Shown: positions 1 to 7,962, counted from the stretch's first letter. The stretch: DNA of 64,000 bases from Acidobacteriota bacterium (GCA_017994815.1 JAGOJY010000013.1:1-64000); one strand, 5' to 3'. The notes: generated by a model not told the origin, from the sequence alone. Numbers and translations are program-made.

Positions 1-490
1 TCACCAGAAGTCGGTGCGGGGCGCTCGCGCCGTTGTAGTCGAGGTAGCCGAACACCACCGTGCCGTCGCCGCAGAACGCGAGCGTCGGGTCGCCCTGGTT
101 GGAGTACTTCTGGTGCGGCGCCGGGCCGTCGACCCACGTCGCGCCGCCGTCGAGGCTGGAGTACCACGCCGCCGTCCAACGGCCGAGCCGCGCGTCGTTG
201 GCCCCACCGACCAGGTTGAGCGCGTTGAGCGGGTTGAGCGCGATCGTGGTCTCGTTCTGGTCGCGCCCCGAGCTGTCCTGGTTGACGCGGATGTTCGTCG
301 CGTCGGCGGCGAGCCGGCCCGCGTTCGTGGTCGCGGGCTCGAACGTGAACACCGGCTTGCCGTCCGGGATGTCGCCGGAGTCCTTCTCCGGCGGCCGGAC
401 TTCGGGGGAGCGGATCGGGCGTGGCGTGGCGCACGCGGCCAGCGCTGCGCACAGCGCCACCGGCAGGATGAGGCGTCGGGCTCGCGACAT
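1..490 (-). CDS. sialidase/BNR-like secreted lipoprotein (3' end outside window)
   Basis: The reading frame starts at an ATG at 490 and is open to the left edge, so only the first 163 residues are present. The N-terminus is a lipoprotein signal: basic MSRARR, a hydrophobic stretch, and the lipobox LAAC with Cys at residue 20. A Shine-Dalgarno GAGGAGG lies about 8 nt upstream. The mature part contains ETTIALNP, a feature of exo-sialidase-like beta-propellers (regularly repeated 'N..ETTIA.NP.N' segments), and an Asp-box-like SSLDGGATW, both typical of BNR/WD40-like secreted proteins of unknown substrate. Inference: an extracytoplasmic lipid-anchored beta-propeller; enzymatic activity cannot be judged from this fragment. 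Confidence 0.75.
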   Translation of the reverse strand, partial: MSRARRLILPVALCAALAACATPRPIRSPEVRPPEKDSGDIPDGKPVFTFEPATTNAGRLAADATNIRVNQDSSGRDQNETTIALNPLNALNLVGGANDARLGRWTAAWYSSLDGGATWVDGPAPHQKYSNQGDPTLAFCGDGTVVFGYLDYNGASAPHRLLV

Positions 491-548
491 CGGGATATCC
501 CTCCTCGGAACCCGGAATGTACGTCCGGGCGCTCCCGCGGCGGAAGCC

Positions 549-554
549 TAAAAT
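549..554 (+). promoter_or_regulatory. candidate -10 box for pncA
   Basis: TAAAAT followed by GAGCGG, 24 nt before the pncA ATG, in otherwise GC-rich sequence. An SD-like GGAACGGAGG sits between it and the start. No convincing -35 hexamer is visible. Confidence 0.4.
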
Positions 555-578
555 GAGCGGCCTGGAACGGAGGCCGGC

Positions 579-1235
579 ATGAGCGAGCTGGTCCTGCCCA
601 CCGGCATCGACCCCGCGATGACGGCGCTGCTCGTCGTGGATCTGCAGCCGGACTTCATGCCCGGCGGCGCGCTGCCCGTCACCGGCGGCGACGCGATCGC
701 CGCGCCGATCGCCGAGCTGGTCCTGTCCCGGCGCTTCCCGGTGCTGGTCGCGACCCAGGACTGGCACCCGCCGGACCACATCTCGTTCGCGGCGAACCAC
801 GTCGGCCGGCAGCCGTTCGAGGTGATCGAGCTGTACGACCGCGAGCAGGTGCTCTGGCCGGTCCACTGCGTGCAGGGCACGCCCGGGGCCGCGCTCCATC
901 CGACGTTGATCACGGGGCCCGCCGCGGCGATCGTGCGCAAGGGGATGGACCCCGCGGTCGATTCCTACAGCGCGTTCCGCAACAACCACGGGCCGGACGG
1001 CTCGCGGCCGACGACCGGGCTGGCGGGGTACCTGCGCGACCGGGGTGTCACGGGCGTCGTGGTCTGCGGACTGGCCCGCGACTACTGCGTCAAGTGGTCG
1101 GCCGAGGACGCCGCCGAGGCCGGCTTCAGGGTGCACGTGCTGTGGGACCTGACGCGCCCGGTCGATCCGGGCTCGGACGAGGAGGTCCGTGCCGCGCTCG
1201 CCTCGCGGGGTGTGCACATCGTCGCCAACCTATAA
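579..1235 (+). CDS. pncA: nicotinamidase (isochorismatase family)
   Basis: Hydrolyses nicotinamide to nicotinate for NAD salvage in the cytoplasm. The 218-residue length fits PncA. The cysteine-hydrolase triad is visible: Asp21 in VVDLQPDF, Lys121 in IVRKGMD and Cys170 in ARDYCVKW. The metal ligands Asp61, His63 and His67 are in QDWHPPDH. The start ATG has GGAACGGAGG about 8 nt upstream. A NAD synthase gene lies about 11 kb downstream, so salvage and the final NAD step are both in the window, though not in one operon. The TAA stop overlaps a TATAAT box at 1231-1236. A pyrazinamidase/nicotinamidase name is equally valid; other isochorismatase-family functions are unlikely given the ligand set. 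Confidence 0.93.
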   Translation: MSELVLPTGIDPAMTALLVVDLQPDFMPGGALPVTGGDAIAAPIAELVLSRRFPVLVATQDWHPPDHISFAANHVGRQPFEVIELYDREQVLWPVHCVQGTPGAALHPTLITGPAAAIVRKGMDPAVDSYSAFRNNHGPDGSRPTTGLAGYLRDRGVTGVVVCGLARDYCVKWSAEDAAEAGFRVHVLWDLTRPVDPGSDEEVRAALASRGVHIVANL

Positions 1236-1236
1236 T
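1231..1236 (+). promoter_or_regulatory. perfect TATAAT box overlapping the pncA stop codon
   Basis: TATAATCCCGG spans the pncA TAA stop. It is well placed to act as the -10 element for the ZIP transporter gene whose candidate starts are at 1293 and 1353. No clear -35 is seen. Confidence 0.45.
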
Positions 1237-1292
1237 CCCGGTCGCGGCGGGCCGCCGACGCGCGCGGCCCCGCGTTCCCGAACCCGACCGGG

Positions 1293-2165
1293 GTGCCCGA
1301 TGCCCGACTGCTGGCCCGAACCCGCGGCCTCGTGCCGCCCCCGCTGCTGCTGATGACCGCCGCCTGGGAGTGGTTCGGCGGCATCCCGCCCGTCGGCCAG
1401 GCGCTCCTCGCGACGATCGGCACGTGGCTCATGACCGCGCTCGGCGCCGCGGTGGTCGTCGTCCGGACCGACATCTCCCGGCGCTATCTCGACGCGTCGG
1501 TCGGCTTCGCCGCCGGGGTGATGATCGCCGCGAGCTTCTGGAGCTTGCTCGCGCCGGCGATCGAGATGGCCGAGGCGAGCTACGGCGTGCTGCGCTGGGT
1601 CCCCGCGCTCGTCGGGTTCGTGCTCGGCGCGCTGACCATGCGGGCCGCCGACCGCATCCTGCCGCACATGCACGCCGACCTGCGCACCGTCGAGGGCGTG
1701 AAGACGTCGTGGCACCGCTCGACCCTGCTCGTGCTGGCGATCACGATGCACAACATCCCCGAGGGACTCGCGGTCGGCGCGGCCTTCGGCGCCGCGACGC
1801 ACAGCGGGGGATCGGTCGGCGCCGCGCTCGCGCTCGCCCTCGGCATCGCGCTGCAGAACTTCCCCGAGGGGACGGCGGTCGCGTTGCCGTTGCGGCGCGA
1901 GGGCGTCGGCCGCGGCCGCGCGTTGTGGTACGGCCAACTCTCGGGCGTGGTCGAACCGTTCGCCGGGGTGCTGGGGGCGTGGCTCGTGATCGGCGCCTCG
2001 GCCGTGCTGCCGTACGCGCTGGCGTTCGCCGCGGGGGCGATGATCTTCGTCGTCGCCGAGGAACTGATCCCCGAATCGCAGCGCGGCGGCCACGTGCACC
2101 ACGCGACCAGCGGGGTGATCCTCGGCTTCGCCGTCATGATGACGCTGGACGTGGCGCTGTCCTGA
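1293..2165 (+). CDS. ZIP family divalent metal transporter (GufA-like)
   Basis: An inner-membrane transporter for zinc or related divalent cations. About eight hydrophobic segments are visible in 290 residues. The two metal-binding motifs of the family are present: HNIPEGLAVG in the fourth membrane segment and NFPEGTAVALP in the fifth. A third Glu lies in SGVVEPFAG. The order and the C-terminal hydrophobic segment ending in DVALS match the GufA/ZupT branch. The GTG at 1293 is used here, but neither it nor the in-frame ATG at 1353 (which would remove 20 residues) has a good ribosome-binding site, so the start is open. It lies just downstream of pncA with its own probable -10 box. Confidence 0.9.
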   Translation: MPDARLLARTRGLVPPPLLLMTAAWEWFGGIPPVGQALLATIGTWLMTALGAAVVVVRTDISRRYLDASVGFAAGVMIAASFWSLLAPAIEMAEASYGVLRWVPALVGFVLGALTMRAADRILPHMHADLRTVEGVKTSWHRSTLLVLAITMHNIPEGLAVGAAFGAATHSGGSVGAALALALGIALQNFPEGTAVALPLRREGVGRGRALWYGQLSGVVEPFAGVLGAWLVIGASAVLPYALAFAAGAMIFVVAEELIPESQRGGHVHHATSGVILGFAVMMTLDVALS

Positions 2166-2176
2166 CGCCCCGGGAC

Positions 2177-2182
2177 TATAAT
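2177..2182 (+). promoter_or_regulatory. TATAAT -10 box upstream of DUF1579-like gene
   Basis: TATAAT followed by CCGCG, 37 nt before the GTG start at 2220. The same TATAAT-CCGCG string precedes the biotin carboxylase gene on the other strand, suggesting a common promoter form in this genome. No clear -35 is seen. Confidence 0.5.
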
Positions 2183-2219
2183 CCGCGAACCGCCAGAGGT
2201 AAGCGGAGAGGAGGGTCTT

Positions 2220-2759
2220 GTGCGTCAACGTCTCGCGGTTGTTTGCCTGCTCATCGCGGGCATGTTCGTCTGCTTCCACGCGCTCGCCGGCGACGAAGCC
2301 CCGGCGGGCAGTGCCGCCGCGGCGTTCGCCCGCATCAAGGCGCTCGAGGGCGAGTGGACAGGCACCGGCGGCCACCGTGGCGAGGCCGGCCAGCCGGGCA
2401 AGGTCATCTACAAGGTGACGGGTGCGGGCAGCGCGGTCGTGGAGACGATGTTCCCGGGCACGCCGCACGAGATGGTCACGGTCTACCACCTCGACGGCGA
2501 CGACCTCGTCCTGACCCACTACTGCGCGGCCGGGAACCAGCCGCACATGAAGGCCAAGCTCCCCGCGAGCGGCGACCGCCTCGACTTCGAGTTCGTCTCC
2601 GGGACGAACATCAAGCCGGACGGGATGCACATGCACGAAGCGACGATGGTCTTCGAGGGCCCGGACAAGCTGCGCGCCGCGTGGACGAGCTTCCAGGCCG
2701 GCAGGCCCGGCCCGGTCGCCGAGTTCGTCCTGACCCGCTCGAAACCCAACAATCCGTGA
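2220..2759 (+). CDS. secreted DUF1579/lipocalin-like protein
   Basis: A 179-residue protein with a Sec signal peptide (MRQRLAVVCLLIAGMF..., probable cleavage near HALAGDE). The mature part starts with LEGEWTGTG, the 'G.W.G.G' opening common to lipocalin-like beta-barrels and DUF1579 proteins. It alternates short beta strands and ends with FVLTRSK. The GTG start is fixed by a strong SD (GGAGAGGAGGG, 2205-2215). Two His-rich patches (LTHYCAAG and GMHMHEA) could bind metal or haem, but that is speculation. Function unknown; probably periplasmic. Confidence 0.8.
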   Translation: MRQRLAVVCLLIAGMFVCFHALAGDEAPAGSAAAAFARIKALEGEWTGTGGHRGEAGQPGKVIYKVTGAGSAVVETMFPGTPHEMVTVYHLDGDDLVLTHYCAAGNQPHMKAKLPASGDRLDFEFVSGTNIKPDGMHMHEATMVFEGPDKLRAAWTSFQAGRPGPVAEFVLTRSKPNNP

Positions 2760-2959
2760 CGGCGTCCAGTTTCAAGGCGCGCGGGATCGGACGACACCGA
2801 CGCGCGTTCAGCGCGGCGCCGCCATGATCGCGACGGCGTCCAGTTCTTTGTAGGGGCCGCCGCAGGCGGCCCACAAGCGACACGATTCGAGGCGCGCGGC
2901 GATCGGACGCCGACGCGCGTTCATCGCGGCGCCGTCGCCTTCGGCGACCCCTACGGGGT
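2758..2959. repeat. composite intergenic repeat cluster
   Basis: No gene is seen here. A roughly 53-nt unit occurs twice, at 2771-2823 and 2886-2939 (both begin TTC.AGGCGCGCGG and end in GCGGCGCCG..GCC). A 14-nt unit, GACGGCGTCCAGTT, occurs at 2758-2771 and 2832-2845. Between the copies lies a REP-like palindrome (2854-2872). The right end carries two further perfect palindromes, GTCGCCTTCGGCGAC (2934-2948) and ACCCCTACGGGGT (2947-2959); the second overlaps the stop codon of the neighbouring minus-strand gene. The arrangement looks like stacked copies of small non-coding repeats rather than a gene remnant. Confidence 0.7.
2854..2872. repeat. REP-like palindrome, copy 1
   Basis: GGGCCGCC-GCA-GGCGGCCC: 8-nt perfect arms and a 3-nt loop. 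Flanks CTTTGTA and ACAAG extend the symmetry imperfectly. Similar elements with GCA or GCT loops occur at 57925-57943 and 57990-58008. Confidence 0.65.
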
Positions 2960-3442
2960 GGTACCGTCGGGGTACTGTTGGAAGGAGCCGTTGGCGAAAC
3001 AGATGTCCGCGTCGGCGGTGCTGGTCGCGCCCCCGGAACACCCGTCGAGCTCGCCGTTCTTGCCCGGCGAGACGATCACGTACTCCGCGCCGTCGGAGCG
3101 GACCTCGAGCGGGTGTCCCCAGCCGTCGCGCATCGGCATCTTCTTGATGAAATCGGGTTCGAGGCGGGCCCGCAGGCTCTCCAGGTCCTCGACCTCGGGG
3201 TACCGTCCGCCGTCCCTCGCGTAAAGCTCCATCGCCCCGCCGATCGCGCGGATGTCGGCGACCGTCCGCTTCTGCTTACCGCGCTCGACCGCGTGCACGA
3301 AGTTCGGGATGAAGATCGCGGAGAAGATGCACAGGCACGGCACCGAGAGCACGAGCACCGCGCACAACACGATGACGACCACCAGCAGGGTGCGGCGTTT
3401 GCGGGGAGCGCCGCCGGGCGGTGCGATCGGTCCTTCGCTCAC
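2951..3442 (-). CDS. GspG-like membrane protein without a prepilin cleavage motif
   Basis: 163 residues. After a short Pro/Arg-rich cytoplasmic start comes one long hydrophobic segment (about residues 18-45). The ectodomain contains KRTVADIRAIGGAMELY and GGRYPE, close to the post-helix region of type II secretion major pseudopilins. The C-terminal part (GWGHPLEVRSDG, then SPGKNGELDG) also matches the GspG beta region. The canonical G-F-T-L-I-E prepilin peptidase site is absent, so it is probably an uncleaved anchor. The GTG start overlaps the TGA of the upstream S9 peptidase gene by 4 nt (GTGA), with GGGAGGA about 7 nt before it, so the two are translationally coupled. Substrate or partner unknown. 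Confidence 0.8.
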   Translation of the reverse strand: MSEGPIAPPGGAPRKRRTLLVVVIVLCAVLVLSVPCLCIFSAIFIPNFVHAVERGKQKRTVADIRAIGGAMELYARDGGRYPEVEDLESLRARLEPDFIKKMPMRDGWGHPLEVRSDGAEYVIVSPGKNGELDGCSGGATSTADADICFANGSFQQYPDGTTP

Positions 3443-5505
3443 CGGGATCCTCCCGGCGCGGGCGCGGCGAGGTAGCGCCCGAACCAGTCCTGGATCGTAT
3501 CCCACCACAGCACGGCATTGGCGGGCTTGCCGACGAAGTGCCCCTCGTCCGGGAAGTACAGGAAGCGCGACGGCACGCCCTGGCGCTGCAGCGCGGTGAA
3601 CAGCTGCATGCCCTGCGTGACCGGGACGCGGAAGTCGAGTTCGCCGTGCACGACCAGCGTCGGCGTGCGGAACGAGCCGGCGGCCGAGGACGGGCTCAGC
3701 TTCTCGTACACCTCCTGACTGCCCCAGAACGGCCCGCCGAGGTCCCACTCGGGGAACCACAGTTCCTCGGTCCCGCCGTAGAAGCTGCGCAGGTCGTAGA
3801 GCCCCGCGTGGGACACGAAGCAGCGGAAGCGCCCGCCGGAGTGGCCCAGGAGCCAGTCCACGAGGTACCCGCCGTACGACCCGCCCGCCGCGCAGGCCAT
3901 GCTGGCGTCGGCCTCCGGCGCTTCCTTGCGCAGCGCGTCGAGCGCCGCGAGCACGTCCTGGGCCGGCTTGCCGTTCCAGTCCTTGTTGATGCTGTCGGTG
4001 AATCGCTGGCCGTAGCCGGTCGAGCCGTGGAAGTTCACGGCGACGACGACGTAGCCGAACGCCGCGAACTGCTGCAGGTTCCAGCGCGTGTGCTGCTCGT
4101 CGAGCGTGGCCCCCTGCGGCCCGCCGTGGAGGACGAAGACGACCGGGATCTTCTCGCGCGGCGCGCGCGACGACACCGGCGGCATCACGACCAGCGCGTG
4201 CACGCGCTCGCCCGCCGCGCCTGCGAACCACATCTCGCGCGGCTGGCCCAGTTCGAGCTGCCGCGCCAGCTCGGCGTTGTGGCGCGTCAGCGGCGCGAGC
4301 TGTCCCGTGGCGAGATCGAGCCGGTACAGCTCGGGCAGGAGCGTCAGCGACTCCAGCGTCAGCACCGCCGCGCCGCCCCCGGGGGCGACGGCGAGGTTCT
4401 TGACCGTGCCGCCCTGCACGAGCAGCTCGACGCGCCCGCTGTCGACCTCGACCCGGTACAGGTTGACCTTGCCCTTGTCCTGCGCGCGGAACAGCGCGGC
4501 TTTCCCGCCGTCGATCAGCTCGTAGTCCTCGACCGAGAGGTCGGGCTGCTCGAACACCGGCCGGACCTTCCCCGGGCCCTCGCGCAGCATGAGCATCCGC
4601 CGGTCCGACTCGTACCCGGCGCGCGGTTGCGAGATCCAGAACAGTCGCTGGCCGTCGGCCGCGAAGCGCGGCGCGACGTCGTTGCCGTCGCCCGGGCTGG
4701 CGGTCTCGCGCGGGCCGGCGGGGTTCGCCGGGTTCAAGAGCTCGATGTCGTTGTCGGTGCTGGCCGCCGCGAGCGCGGCCCGGTTCACCGCGAGCGCGAC
4801 CCGCCGTCCGTCCGGCGCGAACGTCATGTCGTGGTCGGTCCCGAGCGCGATCGGCGGCGCGTCCACCGTGCCCGGCGTGAGGTCGAGCGGCGCGGCCCCG
4901 CGCGCGAGATCGACCAGGTACACGTGGTGCCGCTCGTCGCCGCGCCACTCGTTCCAGTGGCGGTAGAGCAGGTGGTCGAAGACCTTGCCGCTCGCCTTGC
5001 GCTCCTGCGCGGCCGCGCGGCGCGCGCGCACGCACGCGAGGTCCGCGCAGTCGTCGAACGACGTCGACGCGGCGAGCAGCGACCGCCCGTCGGGCGCGAG
5101 CTGGAACGAGTCCACGCCCTCCGGGAGGTCGGTCACCTTCTCGCCGTCCCCGCCGGTCGGCGGCACGCGGTAGACCTGCGCCGGCTGCCCGCCGCGCGCC
5201 GAAAGGAAGTAGATGAACCGGCCGTCGGCCGACCACGCGGGCGACGAGTCGTTCCCCGGCTGACGCGTGAGGCGCAGCGACTCGCCCCCGCCGACGGTCG
5301 AGAGCCAGACATCGGTCTGGCCGCGGTTGTCGGCGACCGACCACTCGACGAGCTGGTACGCGACCGCGGCGCCGTCGGGCGAGACCGCGGGCGACGCCGG
5401 GCGCCGGATGCCCCACAGGTCCGCCGGCGTCATCGGCCGCGCGGCGGCGGCCCAGGTCGTGGCGCAAGCCCAGAAGAAAACGACGACGAAAGAGAATCGG
5501 CGCAT
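3439..5505 (-). CDS. S9 family prolyl oligopeptidase-like serine peptidase, secreted
   Basis: 688 residues starting at the ATG at 5505, which gives a signal peptide (MRRFSFVVVFFWACATTWAA). The N-terminal two-thirds is a WD40-like propeller (for example SPAWSADGRFIYFLS). The C-terminal alpha/beta hydrolase has HGGPQG near the oxyanion hole. Its triad is Ser543 in GGSYGGY, Asp624 in GELDFRV and His656 in DEGHFVG. This matches acylaminoacyl- or dipeptidyl-peptidases of family S9, acting on short peptides outside the cytoplasm. It is followed, with a 4-nt overlap, by the GspG-like membrane protein gene, so the two products may work together. A longer reading from further upstream is possible but would bury the signal peptide. 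Confidence 0.92.
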   Translation of the reverse strand: MRRFSFVVVFFWACATTWAAAARPMTPADLWGIRRPASPAVSPDGAAVAYQLVEWSVADNRGQTDVWLSTVGGGESLRLTRQPGNDSSPAWSADGRFIYFLSARGGQPAQVYRVPPTGGDGEKVTDLPEGVDSFQLAPDGRSLLAASTSFDDCADLACVRARRAAAQERKASGKVFDHLLYRHWNEWRGDERHHVYLVDLARGAAPLDLTPGTVDAPPIALGTDHDMTFAPDGRRVALAVNRAALAAASTDNDIELLNPANPAGPRETASPGDGNDVAPRFAADGQRLFWISQPRAGYESDRRMLMLREGPGKVRPVFEQPDLSVEDYELIDGGKAALFRAQDKGKVNLYRVEVDSGRVELLVQGGTVKNLAVAPGGGAAVLTLESLTLLPELYRLDLATGQLAPLTRHNAELARQLELGQPREMWFAGAAGERVHALVVMPPVSSRAPREKIPVVFVLHGGPQGATLDEQHTRWNLQQFAAFGYVVVAVNFHGSTGYGQRFTDSINKDWNGKPAQDVLAALDALRKEAPEADASMACAAGGSYGGYLVDWLLGHSGGRFRCFVSHAGLYDLRSFYGGTEELWFPEWDLGGPFWGSQEVYEKLSPSSAAGSFRTPTLVVHGELDFRVPVTQGMQLFTALQRQGVPSRFLYFPDEGHFVGKPANAVLWWDTIQDWFGRYLAAPAPGGSR

Positions 5506-5539
5506 CGGAAGTTCACCCCGAAGACCACCGGAAAAGAAA

Positions 5540-5565
5540 AGCCCCGCCGACCATCCGGCGGGGCT
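5540..5565 (-). terminator. rho-independent terminator of the cold-shock gene
   Basis: On the minus strand, AGCCCCGCCG pairs with CGGCGGGGCT around a 6-nt loop and is followed directly by TTTCTTTTC. It lies 25 nt past the csp stop and just before the S9 peptidase start, so it insulates the two genes. Confidence 0.9.
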
Positions 5566-5590
5566 CCTGCGTTCAGGATGGGATTTGCCG

Positions 5591-5797
5591 TCAGCCCTCG
5601 GCGCGCCGAACGTGGCTGGCCTGGGGGCCCTTCGGTCCCTGGGTGATCTCGAACTCGACCTTGTCACCCTCGGCGAGCGACCGGAACCCGGAGCCCTCGA
5701 TCGCACTGTAGTGCACGAAGACATCCGGCCCGTTGTCCTGGCTGATGAACCCGTACCCCTTCGCGTCGTTGAACCACTTCACTTTACCTTGTGCCAT
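5591..5797 (-). CDS. cold-shock domain protein
   Basis: A 68-residue single cold-shock domain, a full-length CspA-type RNA chaperone. RNP1 (KGYGFI) and RNP2 (DVFVHY) are intact, and the KWFNDAKG opening and GPQASHV close are typical. It binds single-stranded RNA/DNA in the cytoplasm. The gene stands alone with its own terminator at 5540-5565. The 199 nt between it and photolyase hold no other gene and are the likely place of a long 5' leader, common for csp genes. The SD is modest (AGAGAGG about 10 nt upstream). Confidence 0.97.
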   Translation of the reverse strand: MAQGKVKWFNDAKGYGFISQDNGPDVFVHYSAIEGSGFRSLAEGDKVEFEITQGPKGPQASHVRRAEG

Positions 5798-5996
5798 TGC
5801 CCTGAAACCTCTCTGCCACGGGGTCGCTCATGGGACCCTTCGAGCCTTGCGGCGGCACCCCGCGGCCCAGGCAGCGGAATACGCTCCCGCAACACAAAGG
5901 ACTTGGGACGTGGGACGCCGGCCTTGACGAGACACGTGGAACATTCTGTATCCCGCGCGGGCCCCGGGGCAAGCGCCGCCTCGTTTTCGCCCCGGC
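5798..5996 (-). promoter_or_regulatory. probable csp promoter and long 5' leader
   Basis: No ORF is supported here. Reading on the minus strand, a TTGCCC about 16 nt ahead of GATACAGAAT (near 5945-5970) is a weak promoter candidate that would give a leader of about 140 nt. Known cspA mRNAs carry such leaders, which control stability and translation with temperature. No fold was computed. Confidence 0.3.
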
Positions 5997-7328
5997 TTAC
6001 TCCTTGCGGATCCTCCGGAAGGCGGCGAGCGCCCGGTCCCGCGCCAGCGCGTGATCGACGATCGCCGGCCCCGGCTCCGGGACCCAGCGGCGGGTGTAGG
6101 CCCCGTCCGGGTCGAACTTCCGGGCCTGCAGGACCGGGTTGAGGATTCGGAAGTAGGGGGCGGCATCCGCGCCGCAGCCCGCGACCCACTGCCAGTTGAG
6201 CGTGTTGCAGGCCAGGTCCGCGTCGACCAGCGCCTCCCAGAACCAGCGGGCGCCGTCGATCCACGGCAGCAGCAGGTCCTTCACCAGGAACGAGCCGACG
6301 ACCATCCGCACGCGGTTGTGCATCCAGCCCGTGCTCGCCAGTTGGCGCATGCCGGCGTCGACGATCGGGAACCCGGTCCGCCCCTCGCGCCAGGCGGCGA
6401 ACTCCTCGTCGTCGCGGCGCCACGCGAAGCGCGCGAACGCGGGGCGCAGCGGCTGCTGCGGCGTGTGCGGGAAGTGGTGCAGCAGGTGGTACGAGAACTC
6501 GCGCCACGCGAGCTGGCGCAGGAAGCTCTCCGCCGGGCGCGCGAGGCGCGCGTCGAGCCCGGCGGCTTCCGACACGGCACGCCACGCCTGTCGCGGGCCG
6601 ATCTCGCCGAAGCGCAGGTGCGGCGAGAGCCGGGACGTTCCGTCGATGTCGGGACGGTCGCGGTGCGCGGGGTAGCGGGCGAGTTGCTCGTCGATGAAGG
6701 TGGCGAGGCTTTCCTGCGCCGCGGCCTCGCCGGGCGTCCACGTGTCCGACCACGCTGCTTTCGAGCCCAGCGCGAGGTCCTCGACGGCATGCGATGCCGG
6801 CCAGCGCGGCGGGGCCGCGATCCGCGCCGGCGCCGGCAGCGTCGCGCCGAGATCCTGCCGCGCGAGCAGGGCGTTCCAGAACGGCGTGAAGACGCGGAAC
6901 GGACCTCCGCCGCTCGTGCGCATCGCCTCCGGCTGGACGAGCAGCGACGCCGGCGCCTGCTCGACCGCGAGCCCGTCGGCGCGCAGCGCCGCCGCAACGC
7001 GCGCATCGCGCTGCGCGAAAGCCGGCTCGAGCCGGCGGTTCCAGCGCACCGTCCGCGCGCCGGTCGCGCGCGCGACCTCGCGCAGCTCGTCGAGCGAGCC
7101 GCCGGCCCGCACCACGAGGCGCGAGCCCGCGTCGCGCAGCCGGGCGTCGAGCGCGACGAGCGAGCGACCGAGCCACCAGCGGCCGGCGCTTCCCGGCGCC
7201 CACGGGGCTTCTTCCTCGGGAGCCCAGATGAACAGCGGGACCACCGGCTCGCCGGAGGCGCACGCCGCCGCGAGCGCGGCGTTGTCCGCGAGCCGCAGGT
7301 CGTGGCGGAACCACACGAGCGTCGCCAT
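5997..7328 (-). CDS. phrB: deoxyribodipyrimidine photolyase
   Basis: 443 residues; repairs cyclobutane pyrimidine dimers with light. The N-terminal Rossmann-like antenna domain starts with LVWFRHDLRLADN. The helical FAD domain has the signature TSRLSPHLRFGEIG and then GFPIVDAGMRQL. These are followed by GWMHNRVRMVV, FLVKDLLL and CNTLNWQWVAG, all characteristic of class I CPD photolyases. The Trp-rich electron-transfer region looks intact, so repair rather than a pure cryptochrome role is likely. A CATAAT box lies only 7 nt before the ATG and no SD is seen, suggesting a leaderless or near-leaderless mRNA. Confidence 0.95.
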   Translation of the reverse strand: MATLVWFRHDLRLADNAALAAACASGEPVVPLFIWAPEEEAPWAPGSAGRWWLGRSLVALDARLRDAGSRLVVRAGGSLDELREVARATGARTVRWNRRLEPAFAQRDARVAAALRADGLAVEQAPASLLVQPEAMRTSGGGPFRVFTPFWNALLARQDLGATLPAPARIAAPPRWPASHAVEDLALGSKAAWSDTWTPGEAAAQESLATFIDEQLARYPAHRDRPDIDGTSRLSPHLRFGEIGPRQAWRAVSEAAGLDARLARPAESFLRQLAWREFSYHLLHHFPHTPQQPLRPAFARFAWRRDDEEFAAWREGRTGFPIVDAGMRQLASTGWMHNRVRMVVGSFLVKDLLLPWIDGARWFWEALVDADLACNTLNWQWVAGCGADAAPYFRILNPVLQARKFDPDGAYTRRWVPEPGPAIVDHALARDRALAAFRRIRKE

Positions 7329-7335
7329 CGCGCGG

Positions 7336-7341
7336 ATTATG
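7336..7341 (-). promoter_or_regulatory. -10 box 7 nt before phrB start
   Basis: Minus-strand CATAAT-CCGCGCG-ATG. Transcription would begin at or next to the A of the start codon, implying a leaderless transcript. Confidence 0.5.
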
Positions 7342-7366
7342 ACAGGGGATAGCTGTGCGACCTGTC

Positions 7367-7383
7367 GCCCCGAGCTACGGGGC
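7367..7383 (-). terminator. hairpin at the BCCP stop codon
   Basis: GCCCCG-AGCTA-CGGGGC overlaps the TAG of the BCCP gene. There is no T-tract, so it is at best a weak or factor-dependent end. A GACAGG/CCTGTC inverted pair (7341-7366) lies beside it. Confidence 0.3.
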
Positions 7384-7962
7384 GAGTTCGATGCGCATCA
7401 GCGGCTGATCGGCGCGGACCTCGGCGCCGTCCGCGGCGAGCACCTCGCGCACGATGCCGCGCGTGGCGCCCGAACGCGGCTCGAAGAGGATCGGCGAGAA
7501 GCACTTCATCACTTCGACGAGGGCCAGCGTGTCGCCCGCCGATACGCTGCCGCCCGGCTCGACGTACGCCGGCGTGCCGGGCGCGGGCCGCCGGTAGAAC
7601 GTGCCGTGCGTGGGGGAGCGCACCTCCCACAGCGACGCCGGTGTCTCGCGCTCGGCACCGCCGGCGCTCGCCGCGCCGGCGTGCGCCAGCTCGGCGGCAC
7701 CGAGCACCGCGAGCACCTGTCCGTGCTCACACGCGCTCCACGGGTGTTCGAGCGCGACCTCGCGGAGCTGGCCCGAAGCGCCGTCCGGCACGACCAACTC
7801 GTACTCGCGCTCGAGGCGGCGCAGAACGCCGGCGCGCGACCCGGGGACGAGGATCTCGCCCGCGAGCCGCGACCAGCGGACGTAGCCGGGACCCGGGCAG
7901 GCGAGCGCGGTGCCGCCGTCGGCACGTGAGCAGGCGAGAAGCTGCAGCCGGCGAAGGCTCAT
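7375..7962 (-). CDS. biotin carboxyl carrier protein of acyl-CoA carboxylase
   Basis: 195 residues. The C-terminal 85 form a biotinyl domain like AccB: SPTHGTFYRRPAPG, then the thumb-like GDTLALVEVMKCFSPI, then VRADQPLMRIE. The biotin-acceptor Lys is in EVMKC instead of the usual EAMKM; the Met-Lys pair is kept, so biotinylation is still expected. The N-terminal 95 residues (CPGPGYVRW and following) match nothing I recognise. It is the last gene of a minus-strand run with biotin carboxylase, carboxyltransferase and a 66-residue unknown, so it most likely carries carboxybiotin between those two enzymes. No good SD is seen at 7962, so the start could lie further inside. Confidence 0.85.
   Translation of the reverse strand: MSLRRLQLLACSRADGGTALACPGPGYVRWSRLAGEILVPGSRAGVLRRLEREYELVVPDGASGQLREVALEHPWSACEHGQVLAVLGAAELAHAGAASAGGAERETPASLWEVRSPTHGTFYRRPAPGTPAYVEPGGSVSAGDTLALVEVMKCFSPILFEPRSGATRGIVREVLAADGAEVRADQPLMRIELAP

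Noticed and set aside
3421-5646. A plus-strand open frame opposite the S9 peptidase.
   Set aside because: Arg/Val/Glu-rich shadow with no start signal; the minus-strand peptidase has a complete catalytic triad.
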